14,322 nucleotides of DNA from an uncultured Collinsella sp. GTDB taxonomy: Bacteria; Actinomycetota; Coriobacteriia; Coriobacteriales; Coriobacteriaceae. The translations under genes and the position numbers were made by a program. The DNA lies in the NCBI GenBank assembly GCA_900549065.1, contig URNC01000038.1:1-14322 (forward strand), written 5' to 3'. Below are positions 1 to 5,646 of the stretch, in pieces. The notes beneath the pieces were generated by a model that saw only the letters and a list, made by a program, of their open reading frames with translations, was not told the DNA's origin and searched no databases. The first letter of the stretch is position 1, and every line of letters starts with the position of its first letter.

Positions 1-304
1 TGCGACACAACTGGTGTGTCCATCCTCGCAGTATCCGGTTCTCAAGGTGCACGCCTTCGCGGCTCATCCGGTTCCACCGGGCCGCGCGGCAAGGAGATAT
101 ATTGCCAGACCGCGAAGCCCTGTGGGACGTCAATTCCACTCTTCACAAGTCCTACACAACATATTGCTTTCTATAGGTAATAGAAAGACTGGTGCGGATC
201 TTCCGCACGTATCAGATGATGACCCTTTGGTTCAGGAATATATAGAGATCGGTCACCTGTAAGTGTTTATCTACCCGCGCTTTTAGCAATGTAAACCGCG
301 CCTC
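1..304. other. Left-edge region without an assignable gene; several small hairpins
   Basis: All three plus frames run open from the window edge to about 176-262, so length alone does not identify a coding frame. One frame ends at 262 with a protein-like tail (SDDDPLVQEYIEIGHL). Another has a good ribosome-binding site, AAGGAG at 91-96 five bases before TTG at 102, and would give a 24-residue peptide ending at 176. I recognise neither. Short perfect stems lie at 4-20, 68-80, 167-187 (8 bp) and 192-208 (7 bp), with a 10-bp palindrome at 81-90. From about 140 to 290 the GC content drops below that of the neighbouring genes. It could be the end of a gene beginning outside the window, or a structured RNA or leader. 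I assign nothing. Confidence 0.3.
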
Positions 305-344
305 AGATAAAAAGAGGGAGCGCCGCGCACAACGCGACACTCCC
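305..344 (-). terminator. Intrinsic terminator of the infC-rpmI-rplT operon
   Basis: Read on the minus strand about 20 bp after the rplT stop, this is a 12-bp stem (333-344 paired with 316-327, two G-U pairs, 5-nt loop) followed by TCTTTTTATC. A strong stem plus a U-run is a standard Rho-independent terminator. The plus-strand reading has no U-run, so it acts one way only. Confidence 0.9.
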
Positions 345-365
345 CTAGCGATTCAAGAGAATCTA

Positions 366-725
366 TTAGGCCTCGAGAGCCTTCTTGGCGATGGTAGCCA
401 GCTCGTTGAAGGACTCGATGTCCTCGTAAGCCATCTGGGCCAGGACCTTGCGGTCGAGCTCGATGCCGGCAACCTTCAGGCCGTGCATGAACTGAGAGTA
501 AGAGATGTCGTTCAGGCGAGCAGCAGCGTTGATACGAGTGATCCAGAGAGAACGGATCTCGCGCTTCTTGTTGCGGCGATCACGATACTGATACTGCAGG
601 GAGTGCTGGACCTGCTCTTTAGCATGCTTGTAAGTACGCGAAGCGGCACCGTAGTAACCCTTCGCACGGTGCATAACGGTACGGCGCTTCTTCTTGGCGG
701 CAACAGCGCGCTTAATACGTGCCAT
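366..725 (-). CDS. rplT: 50S ribosomal protein L20
   Basis: This 119-residue protein is full length for L20, which binds 23S rRNA and is needed early in large-subunit assembly. The N-terminus MARIKRAVAAKKKRR is very basic. It is followed by the family's conserved stretch around residues 18-62 (AKGYYGAASRTYKHAKEQ, then RDRRNKKREIRSLWITRINA). The ATG lies 10 bases after an AGGAG. The gene is last in infC-rpmI-rplT, 46 bp after rpmI and just before a strong terminator. In Bacillus, L20 represses this operon through the infC leader. Here the leader is long enough for that, but I did not identify an L20-binding fold in it. Confidence 0.98.
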   Translation of the reverse strand: MARIKRAVAAKKKRRTVMHRAKGYYGAASRTYKHAKEQVQHSLQYQYRDRRNKKREIRSLWITRINAAARLNDISYSQFMHGLKVAGIELDRKVLAQMAYEDIESFNELATIAKKALEA

Positions 726-771
726 GTTCTATCAACTCCTAGACGGTAAAACGAAAAACGGGAACGCGAAC

Positions 772-963
772 TTAGGCGAGACGCGACTTGATGACCTTCC
801 GGTCGGCAGCGGCGATCTCGGTCTCCTGACGGAAGCCACGCTTACGCTTGGTGGACTTCTTGCTCAGGATGTGGCTCTTGAAAGCCTTGGCGCGCATAAG
901 CTTGCCGGTACCAGTCTTGCGGAAACGCTTCTTGGTGCCGCTGTGGGACTTCATCTTAGGCAT
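772..963 (-). CDS. rpmI: 50S ribosomal protein L35
   Basis: This is a 63-residue basic protein with the L35 signature at the N-terminus (MPKMKSHSGTKKRFRKTGTG) and a lysine/arginine-rich middle (KKSTKRKRGFR). The length is normal for L35, a small protein of the large ribosomal subunit. The ATG follows AAGGAG by 6 bases. It sits between infC (32 bp upstream) and rplT (46 bp downstream) in the usual bacterial gene order, with no terminator between them, so the three genes are almost certainly one transcript. Confidence 0.98.
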   Translation of the reverse strand: MPKMKSHSGTKKRFRKTGTGKLMRAKAFKSHILSKKSTKRKRGFRQETEIAAADRKVIKSRLA

Positions 964-995
964 GAAATACTCCTTAATCGGTTACAGAACACTAG

Positions 996-1550
996 TTACT
1001 TGGTATCGCTTGCCGCTTTATCCTCATCGAAGGCGCCCTTAATCGGGGCGAGCAGCATAAGCATGTTACGGCCTTCCATCTTAGGCTTGGACTCGACCGT
1101 AGCGTAAGGCTTGAGATCCTCGGCGAGACGCTCGAGAACGTTAAGGCCCTGCTCCGGGTGAGCCATCTCACGGCCGCGGAACATGATGGTGATCTTAACG
1201 CGCGCGCCCTTCTTGAGGAAACGCAGAACGTGGCCCTTCTTGGTCTCGTAGTCGCCAACGTCGATCTTGGGTCGGAACTTCATTTCCTTGACCTCGACCT
1301 TGGACTGGTTCTTACGAGCAGCCTTGGCCTTCATGGCCTGCTGGTACTTGAACTTACCGTAGTCCATGACCTTGCAGACCGGCGGCTCCGCGTTGGGAGC
1401 GATCTCGACCAGGTCGAGACCCTGATCGTCGGCGACGCGCTGAGCATCGCGGATGGCGAACAGGCCGAGCTGAGAGCCATCGACGCCAATCAAACGGCAC
1501 GAAGATGCAGTAATCTCGTCGTTGATGCGGGTGTCATCAGACTTAGCTAT
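996..1550 (-). CDS. infC: Translation initiation factor IF-3, probable AUA start
   Basis: IF-3 binds the 30S subunit, checks the start codon-anticodon pairing and prevents early joining of the 50S subunit. The family signatures are all present: DDTRINDEI near the N-terminus, LVEIAPNAEPPVCKVMDYGKF, EMKFRP and MFRGREMAHPEQG. An in-frame ATG at 1563-1565 would give 189 residues, but it has no Shine-Dalgarno, and the only good one (GGAGGT, 1558-1563) overlaps that ATG. Counting from that site, an ATA codon at 1548-1550 sits at an ideal 8-base spacing and gives 184 residues (M-AKSDDTRIND). Non-AUG starts are known for infC (AUU in E. coli), where they let IF-3 repress its own translation. I therefore choose ATA. 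The identity is certain; the start is probable. It is first in infC-rpmI-rplT. Confidence 0.93.
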   Translation of the reverse strand: MAKSDDTRINDEITASSCRLIGVDGSQLGLFAIRDAQRVADDQGLDLVEIAPNAEPPVCKVMDYGKFKYQQAMKAKAARKNQSKVEVKEMKFRPKIDVGDYETKKGHVLRFLKKGARVKITIMFRGREMAHPEQGLNVLERLAEDLKPYATVESKPKMEGRNMLMLLAPIKGAFDEDKAASDTK

Positions 1551-1563
1551 TTTCCCTACCTCC
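1548..1563 (-). promoter_or_regulatory. infC ribosome-binding site and AUA start codon
   Basis: On the minus strand GGAGG (1559-1563) is followed by 8 bases and then ATA (1548-1550). The Shine-Dalgarno overlaps the ATG at 1563-1565, so that ATG cannot use it, and upstream of the ATG there is only an A/T-rich run. This layout favours initiation at the rare codon AUA, which IF-3 would discriminate against, giving autogenous control. Confidence 0.65.
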
Positions 1564-1565
1564 AT

Positions 1566-1733
1566 TCATAAAAAAAATAACCCGGCGCTTCTCAGCAACC
1601 AGGTCGTACACATAGACATCCTCGATTTGAGGAAGAGAATCTAATTTGTATGACCAGTCAGCTGCTCATTGGCGCCAAAAGGTGGGAACCCTCGGGTTCC
1701 TCTTTAGGGCATTGCGGAAACAACGCCTTGCGA
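1566..1733 (-). promoter_or_regulatory. Long 5' leader of infC
   Basis: If transcription starts near 1727, infC carries a leader of roughly 175 nt. It contains a 6-7 bp stem at 1684-1702 and a perfect 10-bp palindrome, TTGGCGCCAA, at 1669-1678. Low-GC Gram-positive bacteria use an L20-responsive leader at this place in the genome. I see structure here but no recognisable L20 or other riboswitch consensus, so a regulatory role is inferred from position only. Confidence 0.4.
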
Positions 1734-1742
1734 ATAATAACA
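1734..1742 (-). promoter_or_regulatory. Probable extended -10 promoter of infC-rpmI-rplT
   Basis: The minus strand reads TGTTATTAT, an extended -10 (TGn plus TATTAT, 5 of 6 matches to consensus). No convincing -35 lies 17 bp upstream. It sits just downstream of the terminator at 1773-1795 and before infC, where a promoter is needed. Confidence 0.4.
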
Positions 1743-1772
1743 CGTACAGCGCGTTATCACATTACGTACACG

Positions 1773-1795
1773 AAAAAGGGGGCCGCAACCCCCTT
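1773..1795 (-). terminator. Second (duplicated) intrinsic terminator behind a tRNA 3'-end copy
   Basis: On the minus strand AAGGGGG and CCCCCTT form a 7-bp stem with a 6-nt loop and run into TTTTT. It is nearly identical to the terminator at 1956-1978, 183 bp away, and like that one it follows a tRNA-Leu 3' end. Confidence 0.75.
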
Positions 1796-1813
1796 GAAGC
1801 GCAGGTGCATGTA

Positions 1814-1836
1814 TGGTGCCCGAGGCGAGACTCGAA
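1814..1836 (-). pseudogene. Orphan 23-nt 3' fragment of tRNA-Leu
   Basis: The minus strand from 1836 to 1814 reads the T-loop, the 3' half of the T-stem, the 3' acceptor strand CTCGGGC, A73 and CCA exactly as in the intact tRNA-Leu(CAA) upstream. No acceptor 5' strand, D-arm or anticodon arm precedes it; instead there are GC-rich palindromes. It cannot make a tRNA. It may be the remnant of a tandem tRNA copy or an attachment-site scar from an element that once integrated at the tRNA 3' end. Confidence 0.7.
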
Positions 1837-1953
1837 GGGACTTCGCTTCGCGAAGCCCCGGGCTTCGGGCGCATGACGCCCTCGCCACGCTCCGCTACAA
1901 ACAGGCCACAGGCCTGTTTGCTTAACGCTCCGCGCGCTCACGCGAGTTCGGCA
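1837..1953. repeat. Palindrome-rich spacer between the two tRNA-end modules
   Basis: These 117 bp carry a perfect 10-bp stem with a 3-nt ACA loop (1898-1920), a 17-bp palindrome with a central C (1851-1867) and an overlapping palindrome CTTCGCGAAG (1846-1855). No reading frame looks coding. The make-up resembles REP/BIME-type intergenic repeats, but I cannot name a family. Confidence 0.5.
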
Positions 1954-1955
1954 CG

Positions 1956-1978
1956 AAAAAGGGGGCCTTGACCCCCTT
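1956..1978 (-). terminator. Intrinsic terminator of tRNA-Leu
   Basis: On the minus strand, 19 bp past the CCA end, AAGGGGG pairs with CCCCCTT over a 6-nt loop and continues into TTTTT then CG. It ends the tRNA transcript. Confidence 0.85.
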
Positions 1979-1997
1979 GAACGCTCACTTGCATGTA

Positions 1998-2084
1998 TGG
2001 TGCCCGAGGCGAGACTCGAACTCGCACGTTGTTGCCAACGGTGGATTTTGAGTCCACTGCGTCTGCCAATTCCGCCACTCGGGC
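1998..2084 (-). tRNA. tRNA-Leu (anticodon CAA)
   Basis: This is a complete 87-nt class II tRNA with an encoded CCA. The acceptor GCCCGAG (2078-2084) pairs with CTCGGGC (2002-2008), and A73 is present, as leucine tRNAs require. The anticodon stem GTGGA/TCCAC encloses CTCAAAA, giving anticodon CAA at 2048-2050 (reads UUG). A long variable arm forms a hairpin (CGTTG, GCAA loop, CAACG), and the T-arm is GCGAG/CTCGC with a TTCGAGT loop. It lies only 39 bp after the stop of the transglutaminase-like gene on the same strand, with no terminator between, so it may be processed from that transcript or have its own weak promoter. Confidence 0.97.
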
Positions 2085-2123
2085 ACGTAATGCGTGAGTT
2101 AGTTTATCACAGCTTTCTACCGA

Positions 2124-3557
2124 TTAGTCCGAAAATGGAACTTCGAGCATTTCGATGAGTTCGACCGTGCGTAGCATCTCGCGCTGACGGCATCCGCGAC
2201 CGTCGACCGAAGCCTCACCCATCTGGTTATCGTAAGGGTCCTCGCGCATGCCGTCGAAAGAGGGCTCAAACTCTGCCTGGAATCGATTGTTGGCCACCAT
2301 ACGCCATGGGTCGAGATTGCCAAAGTAGTGACGGCGGCGCCACTCCTCCCCCATCCTGCAAGCAGAAGATCCAAATGACACGTCGGCGTTGAGCCAACCG
2401 GTCTGCGGCGTATAGAACTCTGCCCAGTCGTGCGACCCCACCGAATCGGGCGCAACGTAGAGGCCGCTCTGCCAACGGGCAGGCACGCCCGCGATACGGC
2501 ACATGGTGATAAACGTGAGCGCCATAACGCCGCAATCGCCGCGGAGCGAATGCGCGCAGTCATCGGCAATAGATCCCAAAAGCAAGTACGGCGGCTGATA
2601 GCGATAGTCGATATACTGCGTCAGGTAATCATAGATAGCACGGGCGCGATCGAGCGGATCCTCGAGTCCGCCAACAACGCTGGCCGTCAGCTGCTGCAGA
2701 TACGGCGTAAATGCAATGTGCGGACGGTCCTCGGAAATATCCTCGGGCAGAGGCGCGTCCATACGCGGATGAACCGGAAGTGTGCCACCGTAGACATCAC
2801 AATAAGCAGCATCGATGTGATAACGATAAGTCACCGAGAATGAGCGCTCACTCGAAGAAGACCACGAGGCGGTACGCGCCGAAGCGTTCGCGGGAGCAAC
2901 AGCACCCTCCGGCGTCATGTCGAGAATCTCGACCTGAGACTGTTGGCGGCAGGTGGCGGCTACGGGAAGCCAAGCGCGAACGGTCTCCCCCTCTAGAGCG
3001 CCGGGGACAGACAAGGACGCCTTAAGCGTAATAACGCGAGTCAATCCGTTTTGTGACTCCATCTCCTTGAGCATCTCGTTGCGCAGTGCAATTCCGTCCG
3101 TAGGATCGGGACGCATGCCGGGGACCTCTTTGGGATATACGCGAAGCGAATCGAGGAAGTTGTCGAGAACGAACAGCTCGCCATCGATAAAGCGCCAGTC
3201 AATACGCTTACGGTCAATCAGATCGTCAAACTGCTCCTCGGTAAACTCAGGCCACTCCTCGCGAATCATCGCAATAGCCCGATCGCGCGACACCGAAAAA
3301 TGAAGCGGCGTCTCAAGCATGCGATACCGCTCGGCACGAACGCAGGCAGCAAGCGAGGGATCGGGATTCTGCCCCAAAAGACGATCACAAGCCGCAACAG
3401 CCTGCGTCAAATATCCGGCATCCTTGAGACGAAGAATCTCGGGCGGCAGTCCAATATCGAGATGACGGAAATCATCACAGCAAACATCAACAGAGCAACC
3501 AACAGGACCCTCGTCAATGACCTTCCCATCCGAAGGCAGCACATTAATAACAGCCAT
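2124..3557 (-). CDS. Transglutaminase-fold (papain-like) domain protein
   Basis: This 477-residue protein has a C-terminal transglutaminase-like core. The catalytic triad is visible in order: Cys342 in RGDCGVMALTFITMCRIAGV, His376 in GSHDWAEFY and Asp392 in LNADVSFG. The approach YDYLTQYIDYRY also suits the family. Residues about 25-190 are helical and charged and match nothing I know. Residues about 190-260 look like a beta-sandwich. No signal peptide or membrane span is evident, so it is probably cytoplasmic. I start at the ATG at 3555-3557 because GGAG lies 6 bases upstream; an in-frame ATG 36 bp earlier has no ribosome-binding site. Related proteins include proteases, peptide-modifying enzymes and inactive binding domains, so the substrate is unknown. 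The triad is intact, which suggests an active enzyme. Confidence 0.85.
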   Translation of the reverse strand: MAVINVLPSDGKVIDEGPVGCSVDVCCDDFRHLDIGLPPEILRLKDAGYLTQAVAACDRLLGQNPDPSLAACVRAERYRMLETPLHFSVSRDRAIAMIREEWPEFTEEQFDDLIDRKRIDWRFIDGELFVLDNFLDSLRVYPKEVPGMRPDPTDGIALRNEMLKEMESQNGLTRVITLKASLSVPGALEGETVRAWLPVAATCRQQSQVEILDMTPEGAVAPANASARTASWSSSSERSFSVTYRYHIDAAYCDVYGGTLPVHPRMDAPLPEDISEDRPHIAFTPYLQQLTASVVGGLEDPLDRARAIYDYLTQYIDYRYQPPYLLLGSIADDCAHSLRGDCGVMALTFITMCRIAGVPARWQSGLYVAPDSVGSHDWAEFYTPQTGWLNADVSFGSSACRMGEEWRRRHYFGNLDPWRMVANNRFQAEFEPSFDGMREDPYDNQMGEASVDGRGCRQREMLRTVELIEMLEVPFSD

Positions 3558-3593
3558 ACCAAACTCCAAGTCATTAGAACTCTTGAAGCCCAT

Positions 3594-3698
3594 TGTAGCG
3601 AGATAAAAAAGAAAGCCCCAATAAAGGAACCCTCAACACCGATAAACGGTACCTCTAAAAATGAATTCAGCCCAGTAACCCTGTAGCGAGTTAACGAA
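3594..3698. other. Intergenic spacer upstream of the transglutaminase-like gene
   Basis: These 105 bp are A/T-rich on the coding side and hold a 9-bp direct repeat (TGTAGCGAG at 3594-3602 and 3682-3690). The promoter of the minus-strand gene should lie here, but I see no clear -35/-10 pair. Confidence 0.3.
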
Positions 3699-3792
3699 GG
3701 AGGCCCCGTTTCCCCGGAGCTGATTCCGTCGCGCGACTTCTGGCGATGCCAGGTGAGCGCGAGGGAAACAGCGTAGGGAAAACGGGGCCTCC
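3699..3792 (-). terminator. Large nested hairpin after fba, probable terminator or repeat element
   Basis: Starting 21 bp after the fba stop, this element folds in three tiers. The outer stem is 13 bp (3699-3711 with 3780-3792), then comes a one-base bulge and 3 more pairs. A middle stem is TCGCGC/GCGCGA (3729-3734 with 3757-3762). The apical stem is CTGGC/GCCAG (3740-3744 with 3748-3752) with a 3-nt loop. It lies where the fba terminator belongs, but only TTCGTT follows on the minus strand, so it is not a textbook U-tract terminator. AGTTAA occurs on both sides (3689-3694 and 3800-3805), so a small insertion is possible. Confidence 0.55.
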
Positions 3793-3813
3793 GGCGGGAA
3801 GTTAAACCGCTAC

Positions 3814-4680
3814 TTACGCCTTGTTGACGGAGCCAAACTCCTCCATGAGCTCCTTGGTGCGGGCAACGATGTTGTCGCGACCAGGCTTGAGGAGCTTGCG
3901 GGGGTCAAAGCCCTTGCCCTGCTGATCCTTGCCAGCCTCGATATACTCGCGAACGCCCTTGGCGAAGACGAGCTGCAGATCGGTGTTGACGTTGATCTTG
4001 GAGATACCCAGGGAGATGGCCTTCTTGATCTGATCCTCGGGGATGCCGGTGCCACCGTGCAGGACGAGGGGCAGGTCGCCGGTCTGAGCCTTAATCTCGC
4101 CCAGGCGCTCGAAGGAAAGGCCAGCCCAGTCGGCGGGATACACACCGTGGATGTTGCCGATGCCGCAGGCGAGGAAGTCGACGCCCAGGTCAGCAATCTG
4201 CTTGCACTCAGCAGGATCAGCGAGCTCGCCGCTGGAGGTCACGCCGTCCTCGGTGCCGCCGATGCCGCCGACCTCGGCCTCGATGGACATGCCCTTGGAG
4301 TGGGCAAGCTCAACGAGCTCCTTGGTGCGGTCGAGGTTAAGCTGGAAGGTCTCCTCGTGAGAGCCGTCATACATGATGGACGTGAAGCCGGCCTCGATGC
4401 ACTTGAAGCAGTCCTCGTAAGAACCGTGATCGAGGTGAAGGGCGACGGGAACGGTAACGCCCGTGGCCTCGACGGCAGCCTTGACCATGTCGGCGCAGAC
4501 CTTGAAACCGCCCATCCACTTAGCGGCACCAGCGGTGCACTGAAGGATCAGCGGAGATTTGGCCTCCTCGGCGGCCTGGAGAATAGCCAGGGTCCACTCG
4601 AGGTTGTTGGTGTTGAAGGCACCGAGACCGTACTTGCCGGCCTCGGCCTTCTTGAGCATGTCTGCTGCGTTGACGAGCAT
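3814..4680 (-). CDS. fba: Class II fructose-bisphosphate aldolase
   Basis: This 288-residue zinc aldolase splits fructose 1,6-bisphosphate into dihydroxyacetone phosphate and glyceraldehyde 3-phosphate in glycolysis, and runs in reverse in gluconeogenesis. The length fits the shorter class IIB type, which also includes tagatose-bisphosphate aldolases. Visible residues are Asp84 and zinc ligand His85 in HLDHGSYED, Glu134 in IEAEVGGIGG, zinc ligands His178 (GNIHGVYP) and His208 (LVLHGGTG), and Asn230 in SKINVNTDL. I start at the ATG at 4678-4680, which has AGGAGG 8 bases upstream; the frame stays open for 89 more codons, but that part is promoter and terminator sequence. It is transcribed alone. 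Tagatose or sulfo-sugar specificity cannot be excluded, but no such pathway genes are adjacent. Confidence 0.95.
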   Translation of the reverse strand: MLVNAADMLKKAEAGKYGLGAFNTNNLEWTLAILQAAEEAKSPLILQCTAGAAKWMGGFKVCADMVKAAVEATGVTVPVALHLDHGSYEDCFKCIEAGFTSIMYDGSHEETFQLNLDRTKELVELAHSKGMSIEAEVGGIGGTEDGVTSSGELADPAECKQIADLGVDFLACGIGNIHGVYPADWAGLSFERLGEIKAQTGDLPLVLHGGTGIPEDQIKKAISLGISKINVNTDLQLVFAKGVREYIEAGKDQQGKGFDPRKLLKPGRDNIVARTKELMEEFGSVNKA

Positions 4681-4720
4681 AAAAGAAACCTCCTGTAAGG
4701 TTGCTCCGATAACGCCTGAG

Positions 4721-4729
4721 ATTTTACCA
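4721..4729 (-). promoter_or_regulatory. Probable extended -10 promoter of fba
   Basis: The minus strand reads TGGTAAAAT, an extended -10 (TGn plus TAAAAT), about 40 bp upstream of the fba start codon. I see no good -35, which is common for extended -10 promoters. Confidence 0.5.
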
Positions 4730-4750
4730 CGACATACCCGAGCATAAACG

Positions 4751-4766
4751 TTCGTTTGTTCACGAA
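4751..4766. promoter_or_regulatory. Operator-like inverted repeat upstream of the fba promoter
   Basis: TTCGT and ACGAA face each other across TTGTTC, some 37-52 bp upstream of the predicted fba transcription start. The symmetry and position suit a regulator-binding site, but it matches no consensus I can name. Confidence 0.25.
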
Positions 4767-4822
4767 TACCATCCGATTGGACAAATTTTGACCGTTTGCC
4801 CCACAGAATCGACCCACTGGGG

Positions 4823-4871
4823 AAAATAGCTTGACGATTGAGCGGTCTTCGTGGTTCGAAAGACGGCTTCA
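4823..4871 (-). terminator. Probable terminator of the MBL-fold hydrolase gene
   Basis: Just after the stop, the minus strand forms an imperfect long stem (GCTTGA...TCAAGC outside, a GTCTTTCG/CGAAGAC core inside with a bulge) followed by TATTTTCC. It separates the hydrolase gene from the fba promoter. Confidence 0.6.
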
Positions 4872-4874
4872 AGC

Positions 4875-5558
4875 CTACATCTGCATAAACGGGTTCTGCA
4901 TAAGTTCGCGCGCCATCGTGGTCGAATCGCCATGGCCCGTCAAGCAAACGGTATCGGGCGGAAGCGTCTTGGCAAGTTTGGAGAGCGAGCGCATAATCGC
5001 CGCCTCGTCACCGCCGGAAAGATCGGTACGACCGTGACTGCCCGGGAAAAGCGTGTCGCCCACAAAGGCGATGTTCCCCTGCTCGGTCGCGGCGAACAGG
5101 ACGATGCCGCCCGGCGTATGCCCCGGCGTCTCGATCACCTGCAGGCAGACGTCGCCCACCTCGATTGTATCGCCCTCGGCAAGCAAACGCGTCGGCTCAC
5201 CCGGATCGGGCGTCTCGATACCCCACATGGCGCGCTGCTCCTCGATATTTGCGCGAGGTACCGTCACGTCCTTAGCGCACAACTCATATAGTGCGCTGTC
5301 GCCAACGACAGCTCGAACCCCGGCAACCCCGCCAACATGGTCGGCATGACCGTGCGTGCAGACAGAGCCGAGCACGCGCACCTCGGGATGCGCGGTGCGG
5401 ATATGCTCCACAAGACGCTCGCCCTCCCACGCCGGATCGACGATTAAGCACTCGTCATTCGAAATCACGGCGTAGCTGTTGGTCTGAATCGGGCCGTTGA
5501 CGAGCGCCTCAATCGAAGCCGCGCCTCGGGGTGTCAGGTCCAAAGTCATATCGCCCAT
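4875..5558 (-). CDS. Metallo-beta-lactamase-fold hydrolase (glyoxalase II-like)
   Basis: This 227-residue protein is a single MBL domain. The metal motif THGHADH gives His69, His71, Asp73 and His74. Further ligands are His147 (ETPGHTPGG), Asp168 (FVGDTLFPGSHGRTDL) and His209 (LTGHGDS), so all metal-binding positions are kept. The layout is that of hydroxyacylglutathione hydrolase-like enzymes, which cleave thioesters such as S-lactoylglutathione, but close relatives have varied or unknown substrates. I start at the third codon's ATG (5556-5558), 8 bases after GGAGG, because the ATG at 5562-5564 lies only 2 bases from it. It follows relA by 88 bp, with a terminator hairpin between. It is probably cytoplasmic. 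Confidence 0.9.
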   Translation of the reverse strand: MGDMTLDLTPRGAASIEALVNGPIQTNSYAVISNDECLIVDPAWEGERLVEHIRTAHPEVRVLGSVCTHGHADHVGGVAGVRAVVGDSALYELCAKDVTVPRANIEEQRAMWGIETPDPGEPTRLLAEGDTIEVGDVCLQVIETPGHTPGGIVLFAATEQGNIAFVGDTLFPGSHGRTDLSGGDEAAIMRSLSKLAKTLPPDTVCLTGHGDSTTMARELMQNPFMQM

Positions 5559-5575
5559 GCGCATACCCTCCTTCT

Positions 5576-5612
5576 AAAATACGTTCGAGGCACCAAACGA
5601 TGCCTCGAACGT
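5576..5612 (-). terminator. Terminator hairpin between relA and the MBL-fold gene
   Basis: A perfect 12-bp stem (5581-5592 with 5601-5612, 8-nt loop) is followed on the minus strand by ATTTTAG. It lies 34 bp after the relA stop, and the downstream gene's Shine-Dalgarno (5567-5571) begins just past its tail. Read-through could still express that gene. Confidence 0.75.
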
Positions 5613-5646
5613 AACCAATATCTATGATGCTGAGAGGCTCTCGCAC

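Larger units (their letters stand above)
1771..1836. repeat. Direct repeat copy 1: orphan tRNA-Leu 3' end plus terminator
   Basis: It matches 1954-2020. The last 30 bp (1807-1836) are identical to 1991-2020, the terminator stems match, and only the terminator loop and a short linker differ. The copy includes the tRNA CCA end, the 3' acceptor strand and half of the T-arm, and then stops abruptly. Confidence 0.9.

Noticed and set aside
1646..1925. Two overlapping plus-strand frames of 76 and 91 codons
   Set aside because: They run through the infC promoter, a terminator stem, the orphan tRNA fragment and palindromes. No protein family is recognisable.
1771..2020. CRISPR-like repeat unit
   Set aside because: There are only two copies, they contain tRNA and terminator sequence, and there is no repeat-spacer periodicity.
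2430..3686. Several plus frames of 92-137 codons opposite the transglutaminase-like gene
   Set aside because: They are antisense to a gene with an intact catalytic triad and show no family likeness.
4057..4698. A 213-codon open frame on plus opposite fba
   Set aside because: It mirrors fba codons, and fba is certain from its zinc ligands and promoter.
4681..4947. Possible 89-residue N-terminal extension of fba
   Set aside because: The extra part covers the fba promoter, the Shine-Dalgarno and the previous gene's terminator, and does not resemble any aldolase; AGGAGG points to the ATG at 4680.
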